A stretch of 64,000 bases of DNA from Lachnospiraceae bacterium. GTDB lineage: Bacteria; Bacillota; Clostridia; Lachnospirales; Lachnospiraceae. The translations under genes were made by a program, and so were the position numbers. Each line of letters begins with the position of its first letter. Position 1 is the first letter of the stretch. Location: positions 124,001 through 188,000 of the forward strand of contig CABJAW010000001.1 of NCBI GenBank assembly GCA_902363665.1, given 5' to 3'. Below the pieces are notes generated by a model. The model was not told the DNA's origin, ran no database searches, and worked only from the letters and a program-made list of their open reading frames with translations. Shown here in pieces: positions 54,207-62,751 of this stretch.

Positions 54207-54235
54207 TTTCCGTCATTTATTCCATGTGCTATAAT
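54207..54235 (+). promoter_or_regulatory. Extended -10 promoter of the kinase gene
   Basis: TG-C-TATAAT (54227-54235) forms an extended -10; the -35 region TTTCCG is weak. The transcript would start near 54242. Confidence 0.6.
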
Positions 54236-54322
54236 GATTTTCGAAATGTTTCTATCATATTACATAGTACTTAACCGAAGCGAGCGAGCAGGCAACTGCT
54301 TCAGAAAGGAACAACTCCAGCA

Positions 54323-56113
54323 ATGAATAAATCGATTTTCACACACAAATTTTCCCGCATCCGCAGCCGGATGCCGCTTTGGGCACAGCTTGTCGTCATG
54401 CTCACCTTCGTGACCACTGTACTGCTCTCTTTTATTCTGGTACGCGACTACCAAAACAACCGGCGCAGCATCATTGAACGGCAGATTTCCACCTCCGGGC
54501 GGCTGCTCGACCTGGAACTGCAGAACCTTGATCAGTATGTAAAAGAGCTCACGTCCTTCTGTCTGCAGCCGCTCTATGACAGCGACTTTTCCCGCATTTT
54601 ATCCGAAAAAGATCCCATCGCTGCTTCGGATGAAACCTACATCTTAAATCAGATGCGCATCTACTTTTTCTCGCGCAGCGATTTAAACGGCTACCAGATC
54701 TGCCGTCTCGCGGATGGGAGCATTTACGGGCGCAGCGGACAGGTGCAGCATTTCCGAAAACTGCCTGACACCACTGCGTTTCCGCAGGAAGCGATCATCA
54801 CCAGCTCCAAGGGAAAATATTTTCATGCAATTCTTCCCTCCGAACAGAAAAACGGCTTTTTCGACTATTACCAGTCGATCATCCGCATCAAAAACAAGCA
54901 GCCCGCTGCTGTCATCCGTCTGGAGATTGACCGCTCCTTTGCCGCCTCTCTCAATCAGAGCCATGCGGCAAACGGGGAGTTTCTCTGCATTCTGAATCAA
55001 AACGGGCAGCTGCTTTTCTCCGGTTCTGAATTATTGGATGAGATCGATTCGGACACTTTAAAAAAAATAAGCGGAATCGCCTCCGCCCAGTCCGCCTCTC
55101 TTGAAATCAGCGGGAAAAAGTGGCTGTGTATCTCCTGCCTGGATGACCGGTTCGGCATGCAGCTTGTCTCTTTCTGCCCGATGCAGCAAATCGATACGCA
55201 GATCTCCTTTATTCTGAAAAGCAGCCTGCTGCTCGGCATGGTCACCTGGCTGCTCGCTGCGCTTGCGACCTTCGTGATCGTGCGCCTGACGACCGCCCCG
55301 CTGACCGCTTTCAGCCGTCGCATGAAAGAGGTCGGAAACGGAAACTTTTCCCCGATCGAAGAAAATGGAGGAAGCCGCGAGCTACTCGCACTCTCCCGCA
55401 GTTTCAACGAGATGGTCAGCCACATCGATGAGCTGATCAATCAGAATTATGTCTCTGAAATCAACGAAAAGACCGCCCGCCTCGCTGCGCTTGAAGCCCA
55501 GCTCAACCCGCACTTTCTTTACAATACGCTCCAGGCGATCGGCACCGAGGCACTTTTGAACGATCAGCCGCAGATCAACCGCATGCTCGCCTCCCTTGCC
55601 GCAAACCTGCGCTACTCAATCAAGAGCGGCGATCCGGTGCGTTTAAAAGATGAAATTGTCTATGTGAACAATTACATTATGCTGCAGAAAATGCGTTTTG
55701 AGGAACGGCTGCACGTCCAGATCGAAATCTCCGACGAGTACGACAATTTCCTGATTCCAAAGATCAGCATTCAGACCCTCGTCGAAAACTCGATCCTGCA
55801 CGGCTTTGGCGACACGACAGAGTCGATCTCCATCCGCATCCATGCGTCACGCAAAAACGAGCTTCTGCAGATTCAGATCAAAGACGACGGCTGCGGCATC
55901 GATGAAGCGCACCTGCAGGAGCTGAAATCGGAATTTCAAAATTACCTCACACCCGGCCACATCGGAAAGATCGGTCTCGCCAACCTCTACAGCCGCCTGC
56001 AGATCCTGTATCAGGGAAAGGCTTCGCTTGAGATCGAAAGCTCACCTCATCATGGAACTGCCGTGACGCTGCTTCTTCCTGCCACGACGGTGCTGACAGA
56101 GCTGCCGCACTGA
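54323..56113 (+). CDS. YesM-type sensor histidine kinase
   Basis: The protein has 596 residues. TM1 lies at about 22-40, an extracellular sensing region at about 41-295, TM2 at 297-319, then HAMP. The kinase has the His in LNPHFLYNTLQAIG (His397) followed by an ATPase domain (TLVENSILHGFG, KDDGCGIDEA, GIGLANLYSRL). YesM kinases sense carbohydrates or their binding proteins and phosphorylate an AraC-type regulator, here the next gene. The divergent sugar importer is the natural target. The ribosome site AAAGGAA lies 12 bases from the ATG. Confidence 0.92.
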   Translation: MNKSIFTHKFSRIRSRMPLWAQLVVMLTFVTTVLLSFILVRDYQNNRRSIIERQISTSGRLLDLELQNLDQYVKELTSFCLQPLYDSDFSRILSEKDPIAASDETYILNQMRIYFFSRSDLNGYQICRLADGSIYGRSGQVQHFRKLPDTTAFPQEAIITSSKGKYFHAILPSEQKNGFFDYYQSIIRIKNKQPAAVIRLEIDRSFAASLNQSHAANGEFLCILNQNGQLLFSGSELLDEIDSDTLKKISGIASAQSASLEISGKKWLCISCLDDRFGMQLVSFCPMQQIDTQISFILKSSLLLGMVTWLLAALATFVIVRLTTAPLTAFSRRMKEVGNGNFSPIEENGGSRELLALSRSFNEMVSHIDELINQNYVSEINEKTARLAALEAQLNPHFLYNTLQAIGTEALLNDQPQINRMLASLAANLRYSIKSGDPVRLKDEIVYVNNYIMLQKMRFEERLHVQIEISDEYDNFLIPKISIQTLVENSILHGFGDTTESISIRIHASRKNELLQIQIKDDGCGIDEAHLQELKSEFQNYLTPGHIGKIGLANLYSRLQILYQGKASLEIESSPHHGTAVTLLLPATTVLTELPH

Positions 56114-56338
56114 AGCGCTACTGCTTAACAAACAATTTTATCCACCAGAATTTCTCTCAGTATTTGTTATTCCGCCGAAACCAGACTTATCATTTTACTC
56201 TGCACAGCTTTGCAGAGCTTACCTGTAGAATTCCCAGGAGATTTTCCGAGAGCGGATCCTTTCTTATGAAATTCTGCAAGCAGCTCTGGCTTTATGAGAT
56301 TTCATAACCATAATTGTCCAAAAAGGAGGAATTTTTAT

Positions 56339-57079
56339 ATGTACCGCGCAATCATTATCGATGACGAAAAACCGGTCCGCATCGCTGTCAGCAAACTCGG
56401 CCACTGGGCCGCCTTTCAGATCGAGGAGCCTCCCGTCATGGCCGCCAATGGGAAAGAGGCGATCCGCACGATGCGCGAGCTGCATCCGCACCTCGCCTTT
56501 GTCGACATGAATATGCCGGTCATGAACGGCTCCCAGTTTCTGCAGCAGGCCGCTGCAGAATTCCCGGACACCCGTTTTATCGTGATCAGCGGCTACGACG
56601 AATTTTCCTACGCGCAGCAGGCCATTCGCTGCGGCGCCGTCGATTACCTCTTAAAACCGATCATCGAGGAGGACTTAAATCAGGCAATCCTGCACGCGAT
56701 GCAGTCCATCGATCCGTCCTTTGCTCCGCTGCCGCAGGACCGCTGCAGCGCACCGCCGGATTCCGATGCCGTGATTGACATTATCCGCGATTACATCGAC
56801 AAAAATTATACGGAAAATATCAAAATCTCGATGTTCGCTGACCGCTACTTTTTCTCCCGCGAATACCTCTCGAAGCAGTTTAAGTCACGCTACGGCTGCG
56901 GCATCTATGAATACGTCCTGCAGGTTCGCATGGAGCGCGCCAAAGAGCTTCTCCTCGACCCCGACATCAAGATCCAGGATATCGCACAGCGCATTGGCTA
57001 TACCGACAACAACTACTTCAGCAAGGCGTTCCGCAACTACTATGGGATTTCACCAAGCGTGTTCCGGCAGAGGACGTGA
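56339..57079 (+). CDS. YesN-type response regulator with AraC DNA-binding domain
   Basis: The protein has 246 residues from ATG 56339 (AAAGGAGG upstream). The receiver domain has the acidic pocket IIIDDE and phospho-acceptor Asp56 (LAFVDMNMP), with a Lys at the end of strand 5 (YLLKPI). The C-terminal AraC domain has two helix-turn-helix units, with IKISMFADRYFFSREYLSKQF and IQDIAQRIGYTDNNYFSKAFRNYYGISP. It should activate the divergent importer genes. It is separated from the kinase by 225 bases with no clear promoter. Confidence 0.93.
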   Translation: MYRAIIIDDEKPVRIAVSKLGHWAAFQIEEPPVMAANGKEAIRTMRELHPHLAFVDMNMPVMNGSQFLQQAAAEFPDTRFIVISGYDEFSYAQQAIRCGAVDYLLKPIIEEDLNQAILHAMQSIDPSFAPLPQDRCSAPPDSDAVIDIIRDYIDKNYTENIKISMFADRYFFSREYLSKQFKSRYGCGIYEYVLQVRMERAKELLLDPDIKIQDIAQRIGYTDNNYFSKAFRNYYGISPSVFRQRT

Positions 57080-57160
57080 AACGGCAGGTGAACGCGAAAC
57101 AGCCGTAAATCACATAACCGCCAGTAACATTGGTTTCAGTTTTTTCACTTTTCAAAAGAA

Positions 57161-57202
57161 AAAGCCTTTAAATACCGGAAATTCCAGTATTTAAAGGCTT
57201 TT
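57161..57202. terminator. Bidirectional terminator between the response regulator and rpsR
   Basis: AAAGCCTTTAAATAC and GTATTTAAAGGCTTT form a near-perfect stem of about 17 bp, with A and T runs outside; the converging transcripts share it. Confidence 0.9.
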
Positions 57203-57229
57203 CGTACATTTACTTTTTTGTCAGGATAA

Positions 57230-57493
57230 TTAGTCCTGTACGTACGGCATAAGAGCTACGTGGCGTGCTCTCTTGATCGCTACGGTAAGCGCTCTCTGAT
57301 GCTTTGCACAGTTGCCTGTGATTCTTCTCGGAAGGATTTTTCCTCTCTCAGATACGTATCTCTTGAGCTTGTTTACGTCCTTGTAATCGATCTCGTTGTT
57401 CTCTTTGCCACAGAATACGCAGACTTTCTTTCTTCTGCGGATCGTGCCCCTTCTCTTCATCGGAGCATCGCCTCTATCTTTATTGAATGCCAT
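57230..57493 (-). CDS. rpsR: Ribosomal protein S18
   Basis: The protein has 87 residues. The zinc-type S18 pattern is seen: [22 protein letters not shown], then [19 protein letters not shown]. The basic C-terminal helix follows. Third gene of the rpsF-ssb-rpsR operon. Confidence 0.97.
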   Translation of the reverse strand: MAFNKDRGDAPMKRRGTIRRRKKVCVFCGKENNEIDYKDVNKLKRYVSERGKILPRRITGNCAKHQRALTVAIKRARHVALMPYVQD

Positions 57494-57547
57494 TGCATGA
57501 CCCTCCTTCTTTTACGCATTATACTGTAACAGTAATTAAATTTAAAT

Positions 57548-58018
57548 CTAATTGAACGGAAGCTCTTCGTCGATTCCGTCCGGGATGTTCATGAATCCAT
57601 CTCCTGACGATGCACTCGCCGGTGACGGCATCGGAGCTGCATGACTCGGTGACGGCGCCTGACGCATCATACTGCCGCCTTCTGAGGATGCTGATTTACT
57701 CTCTGCGAACTCCTGATCTTCCACTACTACATCCGTTGTATAGACTTTCTGGCCATCCCGGTTCGTATAACTGCCTGTCTGGATACGGCCGGTAATTACG
57801 ATCTTCGTACCCTGACGAAGATATTTTTCTGCAAATTCTGCACTTCTGCCGAATGCCACGCAGCCGATAAAATCTGCACTGGAACCCGAATCGCCGTCAC
57901 GGCGGAATCTGCGGTCAACAGCCAGTGTATATCTTGCAATTGCCATGGAGTTATCCCCTGCGGAATAACGAACTTCAGGGTCTCTGGTTAAACGTCCCAT
58001 TAAGATGACTTTATTCAT
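57548..58018 (-). CDS. ssb: Single-stranded DNA-binding protein
   Basis: The protein has 156 residues. The OB fold starts MNKVILMGRLTRDPEVRYS and includes VAFGRSAEFAEKYLRQGTKI. A Ser/Pro/Ala/Met-rich linker follows (about 115-148), and the acidic tip reads DEELPFN, which binds partner proteins. It protects single-stranded DNA. The linker is short compared with Bacillus SsbA. Confidence 0.96.
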   Translation of the reverse strand: MNKVILMGRLTRDPEVRYSAGDNSMAIARYTLAVDRRFRRDGDSGSSADFIGCVAFGRSAEFAEKYLRQGTKIVITGRIQTGSYTNRDGQKVYTTDVVVEDQEFAESKSASSEGGSMMRQAPSPSHAAPMPSPASASSGDGFMNIPDGIDEELPFN

Positions 58019-58037
58019 TTGATCTCCTCTTTTCTAT

Positions 58038-58325
58038 TTATGCATCCTGTCTAACGCATAAATATCTGATGACATTTTCCATGATACGGATCCGTCTTTC
58101 AACTTCTGCCGGACATGTTGCATCAGCTTCGAAGCGAACAAAGTAGTAAAATCCTTCATGCATTTTCTGGATTTCATAAGCGAGCTTCTTCTTGCCCCAC
58201 TCTTCTACCTCTGTTACAGTACCGCCAAAACGGGTAATGTACTCTTTTACTTTCTCGATTGTAGCGGCTCTGTCTTCGTCTTCAATCTTTGCGCTGACAA
58301 CCACTGCTAACTCATACTTGTTCAT
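58038..58325 (-). CDS. rpsF: Ribosomal protein S6
   Basis: The protein has 95 residues: MNKYELAVVVSAKIEDEDRAATIEKVKEYI, GGTVTEVEEWGKKKLAYEI, and FYYFVRFEADATCPAEVERRIRI. It binds S18 in the small subunit. First gene of the operon, starting after GGAGG. Confidence 0.97.
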   Translation of the reverse strand: MNKYELAVVVSAKIEDEDRAATIEKVKEYITRFGGTVTEVEEWGKKKLAYEIQKMHEGFYYFVRFEADATCPAEVERRIRIMENVIRYLCVRQDA

Positions 58326-58402
58326 GCTTTCGCACCTCCTTGTGGTCTCTGGCCCCTTTTCGTGAAAGGAGCAAGGAATTAAAAATCATATCACGAGGAG
58401 TT

Positions 58403-58431
58403 ATTATACCATAAAAAAAGTGGAAAGACAA
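58403..58431 (-). promoter_or_regulatory. Promoter of rpsF-ssb-rpsR
   Basis: Minus strand: TTGTCT (58426-58431), 17 bases, TATAAT (58403-58408). Its -35 and spacer are shared with the 3' arm and T run of the upstream terminator. Confidence 0.75.
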
Positions 58432-58461
58432 GCCTTTTTTTCCTGTTTTCCACTCTTTTTA
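58413..58461 (-). terminator. Terminator of the DUF951 gene
   Basis: GAGTGGAAA and TTTCCACTTTTTTT pair around a loop containing AAAAAAA. The T run is also the promoter spacer of rpsF. Confidence 0.65.
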
Positions 58462-58462
58462 T

Positions 58463-58513
58463 TCTGTTCAGAACCAGGCAACATTTCATAAAACAGCTGT
58501 AAAATGCCTGCAT
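58463..58513 (+). repeat. Truncated copy (E) of the 138-bp dispersed element
   Basis: The left end CTGTTCAGAACCAGGCAACA and the first half of the long stem (ATTTCATAAAACAG, AAAATGCCTGCAT) match copies A to C. The right half is missing: the DUF951 coding end begins at 58520. Confidence 0.7.
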
Positions 58514-58519
58514 AATAAC

Positions 58520-58723
58520 TCAGTTCTTCTTCTCTCCCGCTGCGTTTTTCAGCTCTCTCGTACTTTTTTCCACCTGGCGGCGCGGCATCATGACCTGATG
58601 GCCGCAGCCCATGCATTTCAGGCGGAAGTCTGCACCCACGCGGAGGATTTCCCACTCCTGGCTTCCGCACGGGTGCTGTTTTTTCAGTTTGACGATGTCT
58701 CCTACTTCATATTCCATTGGCAT
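58520..58723 (-). CDS. DUF951 family protein
   Basis: The product has 67 residues from ATG 58723 (AAGGGG upstream). It has the DUF951 pattern of a small beta-barrel: VGDIVKLKKQHPCGSQEWEILRVG, ADFRLKCMGCGHQVMMPR, with Cys 19, 37 and 40 that could bind zinc. The C-terminal tail is basic. Genes for DUF951 proteins often stand before rpsF in Firmicutes; no biochemical role is established. A truncated repeat abuts its stop. Confidence 0.9.
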   Translation of the reverse strand: MPMEYEVGDIVKLKKQHPCGSQEWEILRVGADFRLKCMGCGHQVMMPRRQVEKSTRELKNAAGEKKN

Positions 58724-58890
58724 CGTGCCCCTTTCTGTTACATTCTGCTTCATTGGACAAATATTTCATGGTCGTCTCCATGTCTGTCAAAAACTTTCCA
58801 TACTTACATGTCAGATATTTTTATTCTTCACAGACAACACCTGTATCTGCCTGACTCACTTTTTTCTTTTAGCGTCAAATATCATCTGTT

Positions 58891-59631
58891 TTATTCCTCT
58901 ACTGCCTTGATTTCCAGCGCCCCAAGTACCTTCCCGATGCTCTCCGCGATCAGCAGGTCTGCCTGCTCGTCACGCGGTGTCGGTGATTTGTTGATCACGA
59001 CAAGGTATTTGCCGCGGAAATAATCGATCAGTCCGGCAGCAGGATACACAGAAAGGGAGGTGCCGCCGATGATCAGCGCATCTGCATTTGAGATATGATA
59101 GATGGAATCCTGGATCGTTTTCTGATCCAGTCCCTCCTCATACAGCACAACATCCGGCTTGATGATGCCGCCGCAGGTGCAGTGCGGGATGTCCTCCGTA
59201 TTCGCCAGAAGGTACTCTGCATCATAAAATTTTGCACAGCGCTGACAGTAGTTGCGATGGATGCTTCCATGCAGCTCCAGCACCGTTTTACTTCCCGCCT
59301 TCTGATGCAGTCCATCGATATTCTGCGTCACGATTGCCCGCAGTCTTCCTTTTTGCTCCATCTCCGCCAGCTTTTTGTGCGCTGCATTCGGCTCCACATC
59401 CAAAATCAGCATTTTGTCCCGGTAAAACCGGTAAAATTCCTTTGGATTTCGTTTAAAAAAGGTATGGCTTAAAATCGTCTCAGGCGGATAATCATATTTC
59501 ATATGATAAAGTCCGTCGACGCTGCGGAAATCCGGTATCCCGCTCTCGGTTGATACGCCCGCACCGCCAAAAAATACGATGTTGCTGCAGGTATCCACGA
59601 TTTCCTGCAGCTTTGCAAGTTTGTCTTCCAT
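58891..59631 (-). CDS. Sir2-family NAD-dependent protein deacylase
   Basis: The protein has 246 residues. Motifs: FFGGAGVSTESGIPDFRS (NAD), TQNIDGLHQKAG, ELHGSIH with the general-base His, four zinc Cys (YCQRC, CTCGG), IGGTSLSVYPA and VVINKSPTP. It removes acyl groups from Lys using NAD. Full-length and intact, no fusion to defence domains. Confidence 0.95.
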   Translation of the reverse strand: MEDKLAKLQEIVDTCSNIVFFGGAGVSTESGIPDFRSVDGLYHMKYDYPPETILSHTFFKRNPKEFYRFYRDKMLILDVEPNAAHKKLAEMEQKGRLRAIVTQNIDGLHQKAGSKTVLELHGSIHRNYCQRCAKFYDAEYLLANTEDIPHCTCGGIIKPDVVLYEEGLDQKTIQDSIYHISNADALIIGGTSLSVYPAAGLIDYFRGKYLVVINKSPTPRDEQADLLIAESIGKVLGALEIKAVEE

Positions 59632-59777
59632 ACCAGTCGCTTCCTTTCTGTTTCTTTTCTGCTGCCAGTTATCCCACTATCTTTGTCCTATATTTATTGC
59701 CATCCGTTTTGCCCATTTCATAAGCTATTCTTTCTTTTGCAGCACCACTTCTGCTTTGATCTGAATTTTCGTTACAC

Positions 59778-60818
59778 CTATTGGACAGTTCCCGTTTCCG
59801 TCCGTGTTTTCGTCTCATCCGTCTTCGACGCATACACCTGTGCCAGCCTGCCCATTACCACAAACCGGGTGGAATCATCGCCGGTACACGTAGAAAGTGT
59901 CACCACGCGGTCCTCCCGTGTGACTTCTACGTCCGTATTATCCACAACAGAGTTTGCAAATGCCTGATTTACAAACTGATTAAATTCATCCTCTGTAAAA
60001 GTAACCTGATAGGTCAGTCCCACCTTGTTGACCACAGCTGCAGAAAAGATACGGTACTGATAAATCAGATCCGGTGTGTAGATCCAGAAATATTTGCTCT
60101 TTTTGAAGACCTCCGGATCATTGTAGTTTTTCAGTTTCCCAAACATCGAACCATTTTTCATATTATGTCCATAAATGATGGTATTCTGGTCTGTGAAATC
60201 TGCTTCGTTATCACAATTCATGAAAAGACAGCCTGCAAAATTATCGGTTCGCTCAAATGTCCGGTGCAGATAGTAGTCGTTATCCTCGCCCTGCACAAGC
60301 GGATAGGAAATATCCAGTGCCCGGATGCGCAGCCAGCCGACGATATCTTCATTTACCGCCTTCAGCTGATCAAAATCAATCGGATTGCGCATGACCGGAA
60401 CCGTAATCTCTTTTCCGTTTTCTTCAATGGTTTTCATCGTTTTTCCGGTAATCGACTGTACCGCCGATGCATCCTTCAGCGTATCGTCATCATCGAGTGC
60501 ATCGTAATCCCCGGTACCCTGCCCGTCCGCTGCATAACTGCTCTCCAGATTATCGTACTCATCGGAGCCTTTTTTGTAATCCTGATAAAATCCATACAGT
60601 GTCCATCCAGAATACAGGAAAACACCAAGTGCAATAATCATCAGAAGAAAACGCAGAACATCACCGAATGTCCGTTTTCGCTTTTTCTTTCTGTTTGTGT
60701 GCACTTCCCGGTATGGGATTTCGCCGTTCCCGTAAGGAGCGTCATTTTTCCCATAGCCGCGCGGATCCTGTCCGCCGCCGTGCACACCGCCGCTGTTTCG
60801 TCTGCCTCTGTCATTCAC
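59778..60818 (-). CDS. Class B sortase
   Basis: The protein has 346 residues: a cytoplasmic Gly/Arg/Asp-rich N-terminus, one membrane helix at about 53-73, an extracellular linker with GDYDALDDDDTL, then the sortase domain. Catalytic His is in IIYGHNMKNGSMFG, Cys in TLSTCTGDDSTRFVV, and the Arg is in that same segment. It would attach proteins to the cell wall at a sorting signal; no obvious substrate gene is seen in this window. Next to a VanRS-like pair. Confidence 0.93.
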   Translation of the reverse strand: MNDRGRRNSGGVHGGGQDPRGYGKNDAPYGNGEIPYREVHTNRKKKRKRTFGDVLRFLLMIIALGVFLYSGWTLYGFYQDYKKGSDEYDNLESSYAADGQGTGDYDALDDDDTLKDASAVQSITGKTMKTIEENGKEITVPVMRNPIDFDQLKAVNEDIVGWLRIRALDISYPLVQGEDNDYYLHRTFERTDNFAGCLFMNCDNEADFTDQNTIIYGHNMKNGSMFGKLKNYNDPEVFKKSKYFWIYTPDLIYQYRIFSAAVVNKVGLTYQVTFTEDEFNQFVNQAFANSVVDNTDVEVTREDRVVTLSTCTGDDSTRFVVMGRLAQVYASKTDETKTRTETGTVQ

Positions 60819-60858
60819 TTTTTCATCACCCCTGTCAGATTCTGATATATGGTAACTG

Positions 60859-62016
60859 TTACCGCCCTGCCGTAAGATTCTTATTTTCCTGACCGACCGC
60901 CGGAAACGTCACAATAAACCGCGTATTTTTCCGGTCGCTTGCCGCTGTGATCGTGCCTCCGTGCAGCTCCACAACCTGTTTTGCGATCGCAAGACCCAGT
61001 CCGGAACCGCCTGTTTTGCTGGAACGCGAATCATCTGCACGATAAAAACGTTCAAAAATCATCTCCAGCTTTTTCTGCGGGATCTGAGGTCCCTCATTCG
61101 TAAAGACGATCGTCGTCCTTCCGTGGCCGCCGCGCGCCTGGATCAGGATCCGGGTGTTTTCACTTCCATACGCGACCGCATTGCGCAGCAGGTTTTCAAA
61201 CACACGTGCCAGCTTATCCGGATCGCCCTTGATCATCAGGCCTTCCTGCGCGTCAACTGCACATGTCATTCCTTTTTTCTGCAGCATTGCGTAGTTCTCA
61301 TCTGCGATCTGCTCCAGAAAAATGGAAAGATCCATCTCCTGCTTTTCCAGCACAAAATCCTGAAGGTTAAATTTTGTGATATCAAAAAACTCATTGATCA
61401 GTTCTTCGAGGCGAAGCGCTTTTTCCAGTGCGATATGCGTATATTTTGCCCGCTCAGATGTCTCCATATCCGGCTGATTTTCCAGCATCGTCAGATACGC
61501 GACCACCGATGTCAGCGGAGTGCGGAGATCGTGTGCAAGATATGCAACCAGCTCATTCTTTTTCTGTTCGCTGACTGCCGCTTCCTTTTCCCTGCGCAAA
61601 AGCTCGCCTTTTAATTCTTCAAGCTGTCCGGTAAGAGGCAGCAGCTCTTCCGGCAGCACCACCGGCTCTTCCGGCTCATGCTCCACCTGATCCAACGCAC
61701 TGCTGATATTGCTTAAATAAGCCGCCATACGGTTTGCGGTGATCACAAAGAGTGCAGCGGCAGATACGACGCAGCCAAGCAGCCCCAGACAGAGCTTATT
61801 GTCTGCGACCATACTTTTAAACAGCTCCTCCGCATCTTTATACGTCATTCCCTTCACACAGACCAGCATCTGTACCGCCGTTTCTGCGATCATCGTGCCA
61901 AGCACACTCTGTGCTGCCAGGGAAAACACGCCATACCATACCGCAGATGCCAGCACAAACCCAGCAAACGCACGAAGCAAAATTTTTTTTCGGAATCTGC
62001 GATACTCATTTTTCAA
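60859..62016 (-). CDS. VanS-like sensor histidine kinase
   Basis: The protein has 385 residues: TM1 at about 12-34, a short outer loop, TM2 at about 72-94, HAMP-like segment, then HisKA with VAYLAHDLRTPLTSVVAYL and HATPase with NLLRNAVAYGSENTR, GSGLGLAIAKQVVELHGG. It overlaps the response regulator by 11 bases. Kinases of this type control cell-envelope genes; here no vanHAX genes accompany it. Confidence 0.93.
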   Translation of the reverse strand: MKNEYRRFRKKILLRAFAGFVLASAVWYGVFSLAAQSVLGTMIAETAVQMLVCVKGMTYKDAEELFKSMVADNKLCLGLLGCVVSAAALFVITANRMAAYLSNISSALDQVEHEPEEPVVLPEELLPLTGQLEELKGELLRREKEAAVSEQKKNELVAYLAHDLRTPLTSVVAYLTMLENQPDMETSERAKYTHIALEKALRLEELINEFFDITKFNLQDFVLEKQEMDLSIFLEQIADENYAMLQKKGMTCAVDAQEGLMIKGDPDKLARVFENLLRNAVAYGSENTRILIQARGGHGRTTIVFTNEGPQIPQKKLEMIFERFYRADDSRSSKTGGSGLGLAIAKQVVELHGGTITAASDRKNTRFIVTFPAVGQENKNLTAGR

Positions 62017-62701
62017 TTTTATATCCTACTCCCCAGACAGTCTTGATGAAATCACTCTTGCGTGTTCCATCTCCCATCTTTTCGCGCAGATGCCGGATGT
62101 GTACCATCACCGTATTATTGCTGTTCTTGAAGTACTTTTCCTTCCAGATCTGCTCAAAAAGCTGCTCAGAGCTGATCACCCTGCCCCTGTTTGAACAAAG
62201 CAGCCAGAGAATATCAAATTCGATCGGTGTCAGGACCAGTTCCTTTTCGTTGTACGTACACTCATGCGTGTCACGGTTCATCACAAGTCCGGCAAAATCG
62301 ATTATATTTTCCTGCTGCTTTACGTTGTCGTTGTATTTTGTATAGCGGCGCAGCTGTGCCTTGACGCGCGCCACAAGTTCGAGCGGATTGAATGGTTTCG
62401 GTATGTAATCATCTGCACCCAGGGTCAGGCCCGTGATCTTGTCGGTGTCCTCTGTTTTTGCAGTCAGCATGATTACCGGAAAACGATAACTTTCACGGAT
62501 CTTCTGCAGGACGGCAAAACCGTCCATATCAGGAAGCATCACATCCAGAAGTGCCAGCACCGGTGACTCTGCCTCAACCTTTCGCAGTGCTTCACGGCCG
62601 GTAAACGCAAGTTCCACCTCATAGCCTTCATTTCTCAGATACAGTGCGATCACCTCGGCGATTTCCCGCTCATCGTCGAGTACCAGTATTTTATTGTTCA
62701 T
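62006..62701 (-). CDS. VanR-like OmpR-family response regulator
   Basis: The protein has 231 residues. Receiver: ILVLDDEREIAEVIALYL, LALLDVMLPDMDG (phospho-Asp), MLTAKTEDTDKI and PKPFNPLEL. DNA-binding winged helix: ELVLTPIEFDILWLLCSNRG and NTVMVHIRHLREKMG. The ATG at 62701 follows AAGGAT. It is the first gene of the two-component operon and lies just after asnS. Confidence 0.94.
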   Translation of the reverse strand: MNNKILVLDDEREIAEVIALYLRNEGYEVELAFTGREALRKVEAESPVLALLDVMLPDMDGFAVLQKIRESYRFPVIMLTAKTEDTDKITGLTLGADDYIPKPFNPLELVARVKAQLRRYTKYNDNVKQQENIIDFAGLVMNRDTHECTYNEKELVLTPIEFDILWLLCSNRGRVISSEQLFEQIWKEKYFKNSNNTVMVHIRHLREKMGDGTRKSDFIKTVWGVGYKIEK

Positions 62702-62716
62702 AAAAAATCCTTATCT

Positions 62717-62739
62717 GCAGGCACGATTTCCGTGCCTGC
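62717..62739 (-). terminator. Terminator of asnS
   Basis: GCAGGCACG and CGTGCCTGC form a perfect 9-bp stem with a 5-base loop. A six-T run follows after about 10 bases, just before the response-regulator start. Confidence 0.65.
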
Positions 62740-62751
62740 TTTTGCTGATCC

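Noticed and set aside
59781..60845. Plus-strand open frame of 354 codons opposite the sortase
   Set aside because: It covers the sortase gene almost exactly and has the composition of an antisense shadow.
60859..62701. Vancomycin-resistance locus
   Set aside because: Only a VanRS-like regulatory pair is present; there is no ligase, reductase or dipeptidase gene.
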